64,000 bases of DNA. Source: Epilithonimonas zeae (GTDB lineage: Bacteria; Bacteroidota; Bacteroidia; Flavobacteriales; Weeksellaceae). This document shows positions 55,800-64,000 of the stretch, in pieces. Each line of letters opens with the position of its first letter. Position 1 is the stretch's first letter. The DNA lies in the NCBI RefSeq assembly GCF_900141765.1, contig NZ_FSRK01000001.1, forward strand, positions 124,001 to 188,000. Reading direction: 5' to 3'. The notes below the pieces were generated by a model. That model saw nothing but the letters and a program-made list of their open reading frames with translations, ran no database searches and was not told the origin of the DNA. Both the position numbers and the translations under genes were made by a program.

Positions 55800-55997
55800 C
55801 TACTTAATTGCTAATTGTCTTAAAACACTTTTCGTGTCCACAGCAGCAACGTAAGAAGTTTGCGTAAGATTTCTCTTTTGCTTAGTTTCTTTCTTTGTCA
55901 AGATGTGGCTTTTGAAAGCATTTTTTCTTTTGATCTTACCTGTTCCGGTAAGAGCAAAACGCTTTTTAGCACCTGATTTCGTTTTTAATTTTGGCAT
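55800..55997 (-). CDS. rpmI: 50S ribosomal protein L35
   Basis: Large-subunit ribosomal protein of 65 residues, with the classic [21 protein letters not shown] start. It is preceded by its own -7 box and a terminator behind infC, so it forms a transcript with rplT. Confidence 0.98.
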   Translation of the reverse strand: MPKLKTKSGAKKRFALTGTGKIKRKNAFKSHILTKKETKQKRNLTQTSYVAAVDTKSVLRQLAIK

Positions 55998-56040
55998 TGT
56001 TCTGCTTTTTATAGTTTGTTATCAATATTCATTTTATGAC

Positions 56041-56077
56041 TCCTAAACATAATTAGGAATAATAGTTTGCAAAATTA
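56041..56077 (-). promoter_or_regulatory. Promoter and leader hairpin of rpmI-rplT
   Basis: The minus-strand -7 box TAATTTTG (56077-56070) matches TAnnTTTG. Just downstream, TCCTAA / TTAGGA (56041-56046 / 56053-56058) can form a small hairpin near the 5' end of the leader. Confidence 0.5.
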
Positions 56078-56122
56078 CAAAAAAATTCTGAAACCATAAC
56101 TTTAATAATTATGGAACAAATG

Positions 56123-56151
56123 AAAAACCTCAAAAATTAATTCGAGGTTTT
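56123..56151 (-). terminator. Terminator-like hairpin after infC
   Basis: On the minus strand AAAACCTC and GAGGTTTT(T) flank a 12-nt loop, with a U-run at the end, 25 nt after the infC stop. Confidence 0.6.
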
Positions 56152-56175
56152 CTATATAATTGAATTTTATCAATA

Positions 56176-56706
56176 TTATTTTGCAGGCTTTTTAGGGCTC
56201 ATCATCATAATCATTCTTTTTCCTTCAAGCTTAGGAAGCTGGTCAACTTTTCCAACGTGTTCCAAATCTTGAGCAAGCTTCAAAAGAAGAATTTCTCCTT
56301 GATCTTTGAAGATGATAGAACGTCCTTTGAAGAAAACATAAGTCTTCAGTTTAGAACCTTCTTCCAAGAATTTTTCAGCGTGCTTTTTCTTGAATTCGTA
56401 ATCGTGGTCATCGGTTTGAGGACCGAATCTAATTTCTTTTACAACTACTTTTACTTGCTTCGCTTTTAGTTCTTTGGTTTTCTTTTTTTGCTCGTACAAG
56501 AATTTTTTATAATCCAGGATACGAGAGATGTAAGGTTCTGCCTTATCAGAAATAACAACAAGGTCTAACTCTTGTTCTCTTGCTATTTCCAAAGCTTTTG
56601 CCAATGGATAAACTCCAGGTTCTACATTTTCTCCAACCAAACGAACTTCCCTTGCGCGGATTTTATCGTTGATTTGATGAAGGTCTTCTTGGACTGGGCG
56701 TCTCAT
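56176..56706 (-). CDS. infC: Translation initiation factor IF-3
   Basis: Keeps 30S subunits free and checks start codons. The 176 residues from the ATG at 56706 contain [34 protein letters not shown] and the C-terminal [18 protein letters not shown]. The open frame continues upstream for 11 basic codons (reading [10 protein letters not shown]) to an ATA codon at 56739. IF-3 genes elsewhere use rare starts such as ATT for self-control, so a longer form is possible. It lies downstream of thrS. Confidence 0.95.
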   Translation of the reverse strand: MRRPVQEDLHQINDKIRAREVRLVGENVEPGVYPLAKALEIAREQELDLVVISDKAEPYISRILDYKKFLYEQKKKTKELKAKQVKVVVKEIRFGPQTDDHDYEFKKKHAEKFLEEGSKLKTYVFFKGRSIIFKDQGEILLLKLAQDLEHVGKVDQLPKLEGKRMIMMMSPKKPAK

Positions 56707-56778
56707 CGGACCTCTGCTGTTGTTTCTTTTTAGTGCTATGGTTTTAAAATTTTAAAATTAATAATAATTAAATAAGGC

Positions 56779-58722
56779 TTAGTTGTTTCCGCCTAGTTCA
56801 AATGTTGGTTTTGCCTGCTCTTTAAAATAAGAGATAAAAGCGTCAACTGTCATTGCTCCAAGGTCGCCTTCGCCTCTTCTTCTTACAGAAATCGTACCGT
56901 TATTTTCCTCATTTTCACCTACAATAAGCATAAATGGTAGTTTTTTCAATTCGGCATCACGGATTTTTTTACCCGTTTTCTCGTTTCTGTCGTCTATTAA
57001 ACCGCAAATATCGTGATTTTCCAATAATTGTGAAACTTTTTTTGCATAATCTGCATACTTTTCACTGATAGGCAAAATCGTAAATTGCTCAGGGCTCAAC
57101 CAAAGTGGGAAATCTCCTGCAGTGTTCTCTATCAAAATAGCAATGAAACGTTCCATAGAACCAAATGGCGCTCTGTGAATCATCACTGGTCTGTGCTTTT
57201 CGTTATCATTACCGTTGTACCAAAGGTCAAATCTCTCTGGCAAATTGTAATCAACTTGGATTGTTCCTAACTGCCAGCTTCTTCCCAAGGCATCTTTTAC
57301 CATAAAATCTAGCTTAGGACCATAGAAAGCCGCTTCGCCATATTCGGTTACAGTTTTAAGGCCTTTTGATTTCGCAGCAGTTACGATAGCATTTTCTGCT
57401 TTCTCCCAATTCTCATCGGAACCGATATATTTTTCTCTATTTTCTGGGTCTCTCAAAGAAATCTGAGCTGTAAAATCAGCAAATCCAAGCGAACCAAAAA
57501 CATATAAAACTAAGTCAATAACTTTTTCAAATTCCTGCAACAATTGGTCTGGTGTACAGAAAAGGTGCGCATCATCCTGAGTAAATCCACGAACTCTTGT
57601 CAAGCCGTGTAATTCTCCGGATTGCTCATATCTGTAAACGGTTCCAAATTCAGCATAACGTTTTGGCAAGTCTTTGTAAGACCATTGTTGTGCTTTGTAA
57701 ATTTCGCAGTGGTGTGGGCAGTTCATTGGTTTCAACAAAAACTCTTCACCCTCATTTGGAGTTTTGATTGGTTGGAAACTATCTGCACCATATTTGTCCC
57801 AATGTCCGGAAGTTACATATAATTCTTTTGCTCCAATGTGTGGAGAAATTACAAATTCGTAACCTTGTTTTTTCTGAGCTTCTGATAAGAAGTTTTCTAA
57901 TTTCTTTCTCAATGCTGCTCCTTTTGGTAACCAAAGTGGAAGACCTGCACCAACTTTCTCAGAAAATGCAAAAATTCCTAATTCTTTACCCAATTTTCTG
58001 TGGTCTCTTCTTTTCGCTTCTTCTAATCTTTCAAGATATTCTGTAAGCTCTTTTTGTTTAGGAAAAGAGATTCCGTAAACTCTTGTCAATTGAGGGTTTT
58101 TCTCATCGCCTCTCCAATAAGCACCAGCGGCATTAAGGATTTTAACAGCTTTCACAATTCCTGTTGATGGGATGTGACCACCTCTACAAAGGTCTGTGAA
58201 ATTATCGTGAGTCACGAAAGTGATTTCGCCATCAGGAAGATTTTCAATCAATTCTGTTTTGAAAGGATTGTCTGCATATTCCTTCAAAGCTTCTGCTTTA
58301 GAAACTTCACGCAGGTTGAAAGTAGAATTTTTCTTAGCGTTTTCTAAGATTTTTTTCTCCAATTTCTCAAAGTCTTTTTCAGACAAAGGCTCTCCTCCGA
58401 AATCCACATCATAGTAGAATCCGTTAGCGATTGCAGGCCCGATTGTAAGCTTCGCATTAGGATAAAACTCCATAATTGCCTGAGCCAACAAGTGAGCAGA
58501 AGAATGCCAGAATGCTTTTTTTCCCATATCGTCATTCCACGTCAAAAGCTGCACTGTAGAATCCTCCGTTATCGTGGTTTCTACTTCTGTCTGTTGTCCG
58601 TTTACGATAGCAGAAATCGTGTTTCTTGCCAAACCGTCACTGATACTTTGCGCAACTTGTAGTGGAGTAACTGCTCCTTCATATTCTCTGATGCTGCCAT
58701 CAGGAAGTGTAATTTTTAGCAT
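56779..58722 (-). CDS. thrS: Threonyl-tRNA synthetase
   Basis: Charges tRNA-Thr. The 647 residues comprise an N-terminal TGS domain (1-60), an editing domain with [10 protein letters not shown], a class II catalytic core with the zinc-binding [10 protein letters not shown], motif 2 ([14 protein letters not shown] then RGFTQDDAH) and motif 3 ([12 protein letters not shown]). An anticodon-binding domain ends it. It is the first gene of thrS-infC. Confidence 0.98.
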   Translation of the reverse strand: MLKITLPDGSIREYEGAVTPLQVAQSISDGLARNTISAIVNGQQTEVETTITEDSTVQLLTWNDDMGKKAFWHSSAHLLAQAIMEFYPNAKLTIGPAIANGFYYDVDFGGEPLSEKDFEKLEKKILENAKKNSTFNLREVSKAEALKEYADNPFKTELIENLPDGEITFVTHDNFTDLCRGGHIPSTGIVKAVKILNAAGAYWRGDEKNPQLTRVYGISFPKQKELTEYLERLEEAKRRDHRKLGKELGIFAFSEKVGAGLPLWLPKGAALRKKLENFLSEAQKKQGYEFVISPHIGAKELYVTSGHWDKYGADSFQPIKTPNEGEEFLLKPMNCPHHCEIYKAQQWSYKDLPKRYAEFGTVYRYEQSGELHGLTRVRGFTQDDAHLFCTPDQLLQEFEKVIDLVLYVFGSLGFADFTAQISLRDPENREKYIGSDENWEKAENAIVTAAKSKGLKTVTEYGEAAFYGPKLDFMVKDALGRSWQLGTIQVDYNLPERFDLWYNGNDNEKHRPVMIHRAPFGSMERFIAILIENTAGDFPLWLSPEQFTILPISEKYADYAKKVSQLLENHDICGLIDDRNEKTGKKIRDAELKKLPFMLIVGENEENNGTISVRRRGEGDLGAMTVDAFISYFKEQAKPTFELGGNN

Positions 58723-58746
58723 AATGGTTTAAAAAATTAATGTTTG

Positions 58747-58754
58747 CAAAAATA
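58747..58754 (-). promoter_or_regulatory. -7 promoter box TATTTTTG of thrS-infC
   Basis: Exact TAnnTTTG match on the minus strand, 24 nt before the thrS ATG. Confidence 0.5.
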
Positions 58755-58778
58755 GTGATTTTTAAAGAAAGAATAATG

Positions 58779-60314
58779 TTATTTTAGTTTAACTTTTTCC
58801 TTAATTATCTCTATCACATCTACATTCCTCACTTTGGAAGTTACCCATCCGTGGATATCGATGTACATCAGCGTTCGTTTGTCGTATTTGTTTTGAGAAG
58901 AAATTTCCAATTCTTTCTCAAATTCATTAAAGGCAATGGCTTGTTCTTTTGGATTTCTATCATTGATTTTCTTGAAGAAATCAACAATGCCAAAATGTAA
59001 ATCACCCGGATTTTTCATCTTTTTTGCAAACTTCATCGTTGCTTTTACAAAGTCATCATAATCATCATCAAAGCCAGATTCAAATTTTGCCATTAGCATT
59101 AAAATTCGTGTATGAAACAATAAATCTTCCTGAACATTGCCTTTGGAATTAATGATTTTTTGTCCATATTTTACCGTATTCTGATAATTTTTGCTTCCGA
59201 AAAACATTGCTGCGATTTTCAAATAAAGAACCAGAAAATGATGTTCGTCTATCTTATCACGATGTTTCTCCATTTTTAACTCCAATTCAGGAATCATTTT
59301 TGTGCCGTTGAAAAAATCACCTTTGATGAAATAGAGGTTCATTTTGGTGTTATAATAATTAAGGAAAATCAAAGATTGAGAATTCTCATTATGAATGAAA
59401 GCATCTGATTTTACAATACTTTCAAATTTTTCAAACCTTTTCTCAATGCCTTTGATACTTCCGTAAATAAATAATGTTTTAAATAGATAAGTATTCCCTT
59501 TGATGTACCAAACAGGGTGATTTTTTATCATTTCCAGATTCTGATGGAAAAGTTCTACCCATTGATAAGCGTATTTTATCGTGTACTTATAATCCTGAAG
59601 CAACTGATTTTTCCAAACGTGCGCTTTGTAATACCAAAGTTTTTCTGTGAAATTTAATTTTTTTAAATCAATATTTTTGATGTTGCTATCAAAGAAATTA
59701 AGAATATTCTCACGGTCATTATCATTTTTAATATAGCCGTGCGTCAGCATTTCGCTGTATAATTTCAATGATAGATTGGAAAGTTGAGTGGCGTAACTGT
59801 TTTGTTTGTTGATTTCTGTCGATTGCAAAATCAATTCATCTGCACGTCCATCGATACTTCTTGTAATGAATTGAGATTCAATAACCTTTTCGAGTTCAAT
59901 GATTTCAGAAGCGATGCTTTTTTCGTCTAAATCTAATGCAGATTGTTTGGCTTTGTCAAGAATCTTCAGAGCTTGTTTATATAATCCTTTTTGGTATAAA
60001 ATCGTAGCAAAATCCAATTGTTCACGCAACTGAATTCTATTATTCTGATGACTCGGATTTAATCTAAGACTTATTAAAATCTGTTTGTAAAGATGCGCTT
60101 TCAGATTAGAAAGTTGAAGTTTTGAAGAGATTTTTTTCTCGAGGATAATCTCTTCATTATACTCTTTCATTTTGTCCAATTCAGAAAAAAGTAAAAGAAA
60201 TTTGGCATCGACATTAATTCCAAGACGATTCACATACAGCTTAAATTGTCGTTTTTCCGAAGTCGAAAGTGACTTTATAAGCACGAATAAAAAATCTTTT
60301 TGTAATTCTGACAT
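58779..60314 (-). CDS. Helical-repeat (TPR-like) cytoplasmic protein
   Basis: A 511-residue, mostly alpha-helical protein without signal peptide or membrane segment. A pattern such as LYQKGLYKQALKILDKAKQSA (about 110-130) looks like a TPR helix pair, and similar units recur. I do not recognise a named family; proteins of this kind are common in Bacteroidota. The N-terminus MSELQKDFLFVLIKSL is conserved-looking. It lies upstream of thrS on the same strand, without a terminator between, and is divergent from leuA. A scaffold or regulatory role is only a guess. Confidence 0.75.
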   Translation of the reverse strand: MSELQKDFLFVLIKSLSTSEKRQFKLYVNRLGINVDAKFLLLFSELDKMKEYNEEIILEKKISSKLQLSNLKAHLYKQILISLRLNPSHQNNRIQLREQLDFATILYQKGLYKQALKILDKAKQSALDLDEKSIASEIIELEKVIESQFITRSIDGRADELILQSTEINKQNSYATQLSNLSLKLYSEMLTHGYIKNDNDRENILNFFDSNIKNIDLKKLNFTEKLWYYKAHVWKNQLLQDYKYTIKYAYQWVELFHQNLEMIKNHPVWYIKGNTYLFKTLFIYGSIKGIEKRFEKFESIVKSDAFIHNENSQSLIFLNYYNTKMNLYFIKGDFFNGTKMIPELELKMEKHRDKIDEHHFLVLYLKIAAMFFGSKNYQNTVKYGQKIINSKGNVQEDLLFHTRILMLMAKFESGFDDDYDDFVKATMKFAKKMKNPGDLHFGIVDFFKKINDRNPKEQAIAFNEFEKELEISSQNKYDKRTLMYIDIHGWVTSKVRNVDVIEIIKEKVKLK

Positions 60315-60426
60315 TGTAAAATGATATGGTTTAATCTTTTGATAATTAAGTGATTATTGTTTGTTTTGATAAAATCGAATATTGTATTTATTTAATTAAC
60401 GAAGATTAATAGAACAAGTCAATTTC

Positions 60427-60434
60427 TACTTTTG
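60427..60434 (+). promoter_or_regulatory. -7 promoter box TACTTTTG of the leu operon
   Basis: Exact TAnnTTTG match, 28 nt before the leuA ATG. No leader peptide or attenuator was seen. Confidence 0.5.
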
Positions 60435-60462
60435 AATATCAAAATTAGATAAAAACTTTATT

Positions 60463-61626
60463 ATGGATTCGGAAAAAATTGAAATTTTTGATACGACCTT
60501 GCGAGATGGGGAACAAGTCCCGGGATGTAAATTGGATACGAAACAAAAATTAATCATTGCGGAACAACTCGATAGTCTCGGTGTGGATATTATCGAAGCT
60601 GGTTTTCCGATTTCGAGTCCAGGCGATTTTTTATCAGTTCAGGAGATTTCGAAAATTGTAAAAAATGCCAAAGTCTGTGGATTAACCAGAGCTAACAAAA
60701 AAGATATTGAAGTTGCAGCCGAAGCTTTGAGGTTTGCTAAGAGACCGAGAATCCATACAGGAATCGGAACTTCTGATTCACATATCAGATTCAAATTCAA
60801 TTCGACAAGAGAGCAGGTTTTGGAACGTGCAATTGAAGCTGTAAAATATGCGAAAAATTTTGTTGATGATGTCGAGTTCTATGCAGAAGATGCAGGTAGA
60901 ACTGATAATGATTTCCTTGCTAAAGTCTGTGAAGAAGTCATTAAAGCCGGAGCAACTGTTCTTAATATTCCCGACACAACTGGTTATTGCTTGCCAGAAG
61001 AATACGGCCGAAAAATTAAATACCTGAGAGAAAACGTAAAAGATATCGACAAAGCAATTCTTTCCTGCCACTGTCACAACGATTTGGGAATGGCAACCGC
61101 AAATTCAATTTCTGGAATTATCAACGGCGCCAGACAAATCGAATGCACTATCAACGGACTTGGCGAACGTGCAGGAAATACAGCTTTGGAAGAAGTTGTG
61201 ATGATTATAAAACAACATCCAAATCTTAATTTTCACACCAATATCAATTCCAAAATGTTGAACGAAATGAGTTATCTGGTTTCAGAATTAATGGGAGTGC
61301 CGGTTCAGCCAAACAAAGCAATTGTTGGAGCAAACGCATTTGCTCACAGTTCAGGGATTCATCAGGATGGCGTTATTAAAAACAGAGAAACCTACGAAAT
61401 CATCGACCCGAGAGAAGTTGGAATCAATGAATCTTCCATCGTTTTGACGGCGAGAAGCGGACGTTCGGCTTTGGCTTATCGTTTCAAAAATATCGGTTTT
61501 GATGTGACAAAAGTGGAGTTGGACTTTTTGTATCAGGAATTCTTGAAAATTGCGGATACCAAAAAAGAAGTTAATAATGATGATTTAAGCTTTATGATGA
61601 AATCATTTAATCAAAAAATTGGATAG
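60463..61626 (+). CDS. leuA: 2-isopropylmalate synthase, short form without regulatory domain
   Basis: Condenses acetyl-CoA with 2-oxoisovalerate, the first step of leucine synthesis. At 387 residues it has the TIM-barrel domain ([13 protein letters not shown]; metal motif [24 protein letters not shown]) and a short linker region, but not the ~120-residue C-terminal leucine-binding domain of standard LeuA. Feedback control by leucine through that domain is therefore not expected. A homocitrate- or citramalate-type activity cannot be excluded by sequence alone, but leuC, leuD and leuB follow directly. leuC begins 3 nt after its stop. Confidence 0.9.
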   Translation: MDSEKIEIFDTTLRDGEQVPGCKLDTKQKLIIAEQLDSLGVDIIEAGFPISSPGDFLSVQEISKIVKNAKVCGLTRANKKDIEVAAEALRFAKRPRIHTGIGTSDSHIRFKFNSTREQVLERAIEAVKYAKNFVDDVEFYAEDAGRTDNDFLAKVCEEVIKAGATVLNIPDTTGYCLPEEYGRKIKYLRENVKDIDKAILSCHCHNDLGMATANSISGIINGARQIECTINGLGERAGNTALEEVVMIIKQHPNLNFHTNINSKMLNEMSYLVSELMGVPVQPNKAIVGANAFAHSSGIHQDGVIKNRETYEIIDPREVGINESSIVLTARSGRSALAYRFKNIGFDVTKVELDFLYQEFLKIADTKKEVNNDDLSFMMKSFNQKIG

Positions 61627-61629
61627 AAA

Positions 61630-63015
61630 ATGAGCCAAAGCAAAACATTATTTGATAAAGTTTGGGACGCACACGTTGTAGAAACCGTTCTAGATGGGCC
61701 TCAAGTGATTTATATCGACAAACATTTGATTCACGAAGTGACGAGTCCACAGGCTTTTGCGGAATTGGAAGCAAGAGGTTTGGAAGTTTTTCGTCCAAAT
61801 CAAATTGTGGCAACTGCCGACCACAACGTTCCGACTTTGGGACAGGAATTGCCAATCAGAGACGAATTATCGAGAACGCAAGTTCAGCAACTGACAGAAA
61901 ATTGCGAAAAAAATAACATCGAGTTATACGGACTTGGTCATCAATATCAAGGCATTGTTCACATCATCGCGCCAGAGTTGGGAATCACGCAACCTGGAAT
62001 GAGCATTGTCTGTGGTGATAGCCACACTTCTACGCACGGCGCTTTTGGAGCGATAGCTTTTGGAATTGGAACAAGTCAGGTGGCACAGGTTTTCGCAAGT
62101 CAGTGTTTATTGATGAACAAACCAAAATCGATGCGGGTTTCCGTAAATGGAAAACTCAATAAAGATGTTCAGGCAAAAGATGTGATTCTTTATATCATTT
62201 CAAAAGTCGGAACGGATTCTGGAACGGGATATTTCTGTGAATATGCAGGAAATGTGTTCGAAGAAATGTCGATGGAAGGCCGAATGACTGTCTGCAATAT
62301 GAGTATCGAAATGGGAGCGAGAGGCGGAATGATTGCGCCAGACGAAACCACTTTTGAATATGTAAAAGACAAAACCTTTGCACCAAAAGGAGAAGAATGG
62401 AATGAAAAAATTGAATATTGGAAAACATTGAAATCCGATTCTGATGCTGTTTTTGATAAAGAATTTGAATTCTCGGCAGAAGATATTCGTCCAATGATAA
62501 CTTACGGAACTAATCCCGGAATGGGAATTTCCATCGATTCTAAAATTCCGACAGCTCAAAATGAATCCGAAGAAAAAGCTTTAAAATATATGGGACTGAA
62601 TGCCGGACAATCAACTTCGGACATCAAAGTGAATTATGTTTTCATCGGAAGTTGCACCAATGCAAGGATTGAGGATTTCCGTTCCGCCGCAACTTATGTC
62701 AAAGGAAAACAGAAAGCTGAAAATATTGTGGCTTGGCTGGTTCCGGGTTCGCAAAAAGTAGCAAAACAAATTTATGATGAAGGTTTGGATAAAGTCTTCA
62801 ATGATGCAGGATTCCAAATCCGCCAGCCTGGATGTTCCGCTTGTTTGGCAATGAATGAAGACAAAATCCCAGAAGGCGAATATTGCGTTTCCACGTCCAA
62901 CAGAAACTTCGAAGGTCGTCAAGGCCAAGGCGCAAGAACACTTCTGGCAAGTCCGTTAACCGCTGCAAAAGTGGCTGTAGAAGGCGGAATTCCAACTTTT
63001 GAAAATCTGAATTAA
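61630..63015 (+). CDS. leuC: 3-isopropylmalate dehydratase large subunit
   Basis: Isomerises 2- to 3-isopropylmalate with LeuD. The 461-residue aconitase-family protein has [13 protein letters not shown], the iron-sulfur Cys in [11 protein letters not shown] and the later pair in [10 protein letters not shown]. Typical length and order in the operon. Confidence 0.97.
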   Translation: MSQSKTLFDKVWDAHVVETVLDGPQVIYIDKHLIHEVTSPQAFAELEARGLEVFRPNQIVATADHNVPTLGQELPIRDELSRTQVQQLTENCEKNNIELYGLGHQYQGIVHIIAPELGITQPGMSIVCGDSHTSTHGAFGAIAFGIGTSQVAQVFASQCLLMNKPKSMRVSVNGKLNKDVQAKDVILYIISKVGTDSGTGYFCEYAGNVFEEMSMEGRMTVCNMSIEMGARGGMIAPDETTFEYVKDKTFAPKGEEWNEKIEYWKTLKSDSDAVFDKEFEFSAEDIRPMITYGTNPGMGISIDSKIPTAQNESEEKALKYMGLNAGQSTSDIKVNYVFIGSCTNARIEDFRSAATYVKGKQKAENIVAWLVPGSQKVAKQIYDEGLDKVFNDAGFQIRQPGCSACLAMNEDKIPEGEYCVSTSNRNFEGRQGQGARTLLASPLTAAKVAVEGGIPTFENLN

Positions 63016-63072
63016 TTAAACATTGGAATTTAAAAACATTGAATTTTAAATCTTGAACATCGAATTAAACGT
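63016..63072 (+). repeat. Degenerate short repeats in the leuC-leuD gap
   Basis: The 57-nt gap is built of three imperfect ~16-nt units resembling AACATTGAATTTTAAA. Similar TTCAATGTTCAA words fill the atpA-atpG gap. Confidence 0.4.
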
Positions 63073-63678
63073 ATGCAAAAATTAGTTTTAATAAAATCTC
63101 AGGCCGTTCCGTTGCCGAGCGAAAATATAGATACCGACCAGATTATTCCGGCGCGTTTCCTCAAAAGTATCAGTAAAGAAGGTTTCGGTGAAAATCTTTT
63201 CAGAGACTGGCGGTATAATGTTCACACGAATAAACCAAATCCAGATTTCGTTCTGAACAATCCTAAATATTCCGGCGAAATTCTGGTTGCAGGAAATAAC
63301 TTCGGATGTGGAAGCAGTCGAGAACACGCGGCCTGGTCGTTAACTGATTATGGATTCAAAGTGGTTGTGTCAAGTTATTTTGCGGATATTTTCAAAGGGA
63401 ATGCACTTAACAACGGACTTCTTCCAGTGAAAGTTTCTGAGGATTATCTTAAAGATTTAATGGAAACGATTTCGGAAAATCCTTCAACTCAAATCACGGT
63501 TGATGTCGAAAAACAAACGATTTCATTCAATGACAAAACAGAAAGTTTCGAGTTGGATTCTTATAAAAAAATATGTTTACTAAATGGCTATGACGACATC
63601 GATTTCTTAACCAGTAAAAAAGAAGCCATCCAAAATTTTGAACAGAAAGCACAAAAAGTATATGCGCAAAACTTATAA
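63073..63678 (+). CDS. leuD: 3-isopropylmalate dehydratase small subunit
   Basis: Swivel-domain partner of LeuC. The 201 residues contain [13 protein letters not shown] and [16 protein letters not shown], the family signatures. leuB starts 17 nt before its stop, in another frame, so the two are probably translationally coupled. Confidence 0.97.
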   Translation: MQKLVLIKSQAVPLPSENIDTDQIIPARFLKSISKEGFGENLFRDWRYNVHTNKPNPDFVLNNPKYSGEILVAGNNFGCGSSREHAAWSLTDYGFKVVVSSYFADIFKGNALNNGLLPVKVSEDYLKDLMETISENPSTQITVDVEKQTISFNDKTESFELDSYKKICLLNGYDDIDFLTSKKEAIQNFEQKAQKVYAQNL

Positions 63679-64000
63679 AATAGCCGTTTTAGCAGGCGAC
63701 GGAATCGGTCCGGAAGTAACCGATGAAAGTGTAAAAATCTTAAAAGTCATTGGCGAAGCTTTTCAGTATAATTTCCAGTTCGATTATGGAGTTATGGGAG
63801 CAGAAGCAATTTATGAAACAGGAAATCCTTTGCCGGATAAGACTTTGGAATTATGCAGAAATTCTGATGCGGTTTTATTCGGAGCAATCGGCGACCCTGC
63901 TTTTGATAATAATCCTGATGCAAAAGTCCGTCCGGAGCAAGGTTTGTTGAAATTGAGAAAAGAATTGGGATTGTTTGCCAACATTAGACCAATCAAAACT
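63662..64000 (+). CDS. leuB: 3-isopropylmalate dehydrogenase, 5' part only (window end)
   Basis: Oxidatively decarboxylates 3-isopropylmalate to 2-oxoisocaproate, the third step specific to leucine. The 113 visible residues start [18 protein letters not shown] and include [11 protein letters not shown] and [20 protein letters not shown], which are diagnostic. The catalytic Lys and Asp ligands lie beyond the window. It overlaps leuD by 17 nt. Confidence 0.95.
   Translation, partial: MRKTYKIAVLAGDGIGPEVTDESVKILKVIGEAFQYNFQFDYGVMGAEAIYETGNPLPDKTLELCRNSDAVLFGAIGDPAFDNNPDAKVRPEQGLLKLRKELGLFANIRPIKT

Noticed and set aside
1..64000. CRISPR arrays, tRNA or rRNA genes, phage or insertion sequences
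   Set aside because: No regular repeat-spacer series, cloverleaf, rRNA signature, transposase or integrase was recognised on reading through; a tool-based scan was not possible.

Overview
The window comes from a low-GC member of the Bacteroidota, most likely the Chryseobacterium branch of Flavobacteriia (inference). The signs are type IX secretion (T9SS) sorting tails of types A and B, a SusC/SusD pair, -7 boxes of the form TAnnTTTG with short leaders, A-rich rather than Shine-Dalgarno start regions, the order acpP-fabF-rnc-IPExxxVDY-pyk, and an ATP synthase operon without beta and epsilon genes. No rRNA, tRNA, CRISPR array, prophage or insertion sequence was seen.

Layout. 1-2614 (-): a replicative DnaE with a fused proofreading exonuclease, cut by the window edge. 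2.7-5.7 kb (+): a small secreted protein and a T9SS-exported subtilase. 5.7-9.9 kb (-): acpP-fabF-rnc-IPExxxVDY-pyk. 10-17.6 kb (+): folE, a DinB-superfamily protein, cysS, a T9SS cargo protein, a paralogue of the 2.7 kb secreted protein, and malQ. 17.8-23.7 kb (+): two secreted proteins with LTxxQ-like motifs, ferritin, and two DUF3857/transglutaminase-like proteins, the second apparently catalytically dead. 23.9-27.9 kb (-): an AddA/RecB-like helicase-nuclease and RNase HII. 28-35.4 kb (+): SusC, SusD and a large type B T9SS protein. 35.4-36.8 kb (-): ffh. 37.2-42.9 kb (+): atpZ, a small membrane protein, then atpB-E-F-H-A-G. 43.3-44.9 kb (+): a CorC/HlyC-type protein and clpS.

45-50.7 kb holds the most interesting unit, a divergent DNA-damage cassette. 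Leftward run a Y-family polymerase with an intact active site and a second DnaE without the exonuclease domain. Rightward run a LexA-like HTH/S24 regulator and an AlkB-type dioxygenase. The 61-bp gap between the two arms holds a TAnnTTTG box for each direction and a perfect 19-nt palindrome over the regulator's predicted transcription start. Both the Y-family polymerase and the AlkB protein carry QxxLF sliding-clamp motifs. The layout resembles ImuA-ImuB-DnaE2 mutasomes but has no RecA-like ImuA beside it.

50.8-55.3 kb holds three secreted peptidases. 55.3-58.7 kb (-) carries thrS-infC and then rpmI-rplT, with a terminator and a promoter between the pairs. 58.8-60.3 kb (-) encodes a helical-repeat protein. 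60.5-64 kb (+) is the leucine operon leuA-leuC-leuD-leuB, with leuB cut by the window end.

The intergenic DNA is also informative: two copies of a dispersed GC-richer repeat (36.9 and 42.9 kb), another structured element at 23.8 kb, and a strong stem-loop between atpE and atpF.
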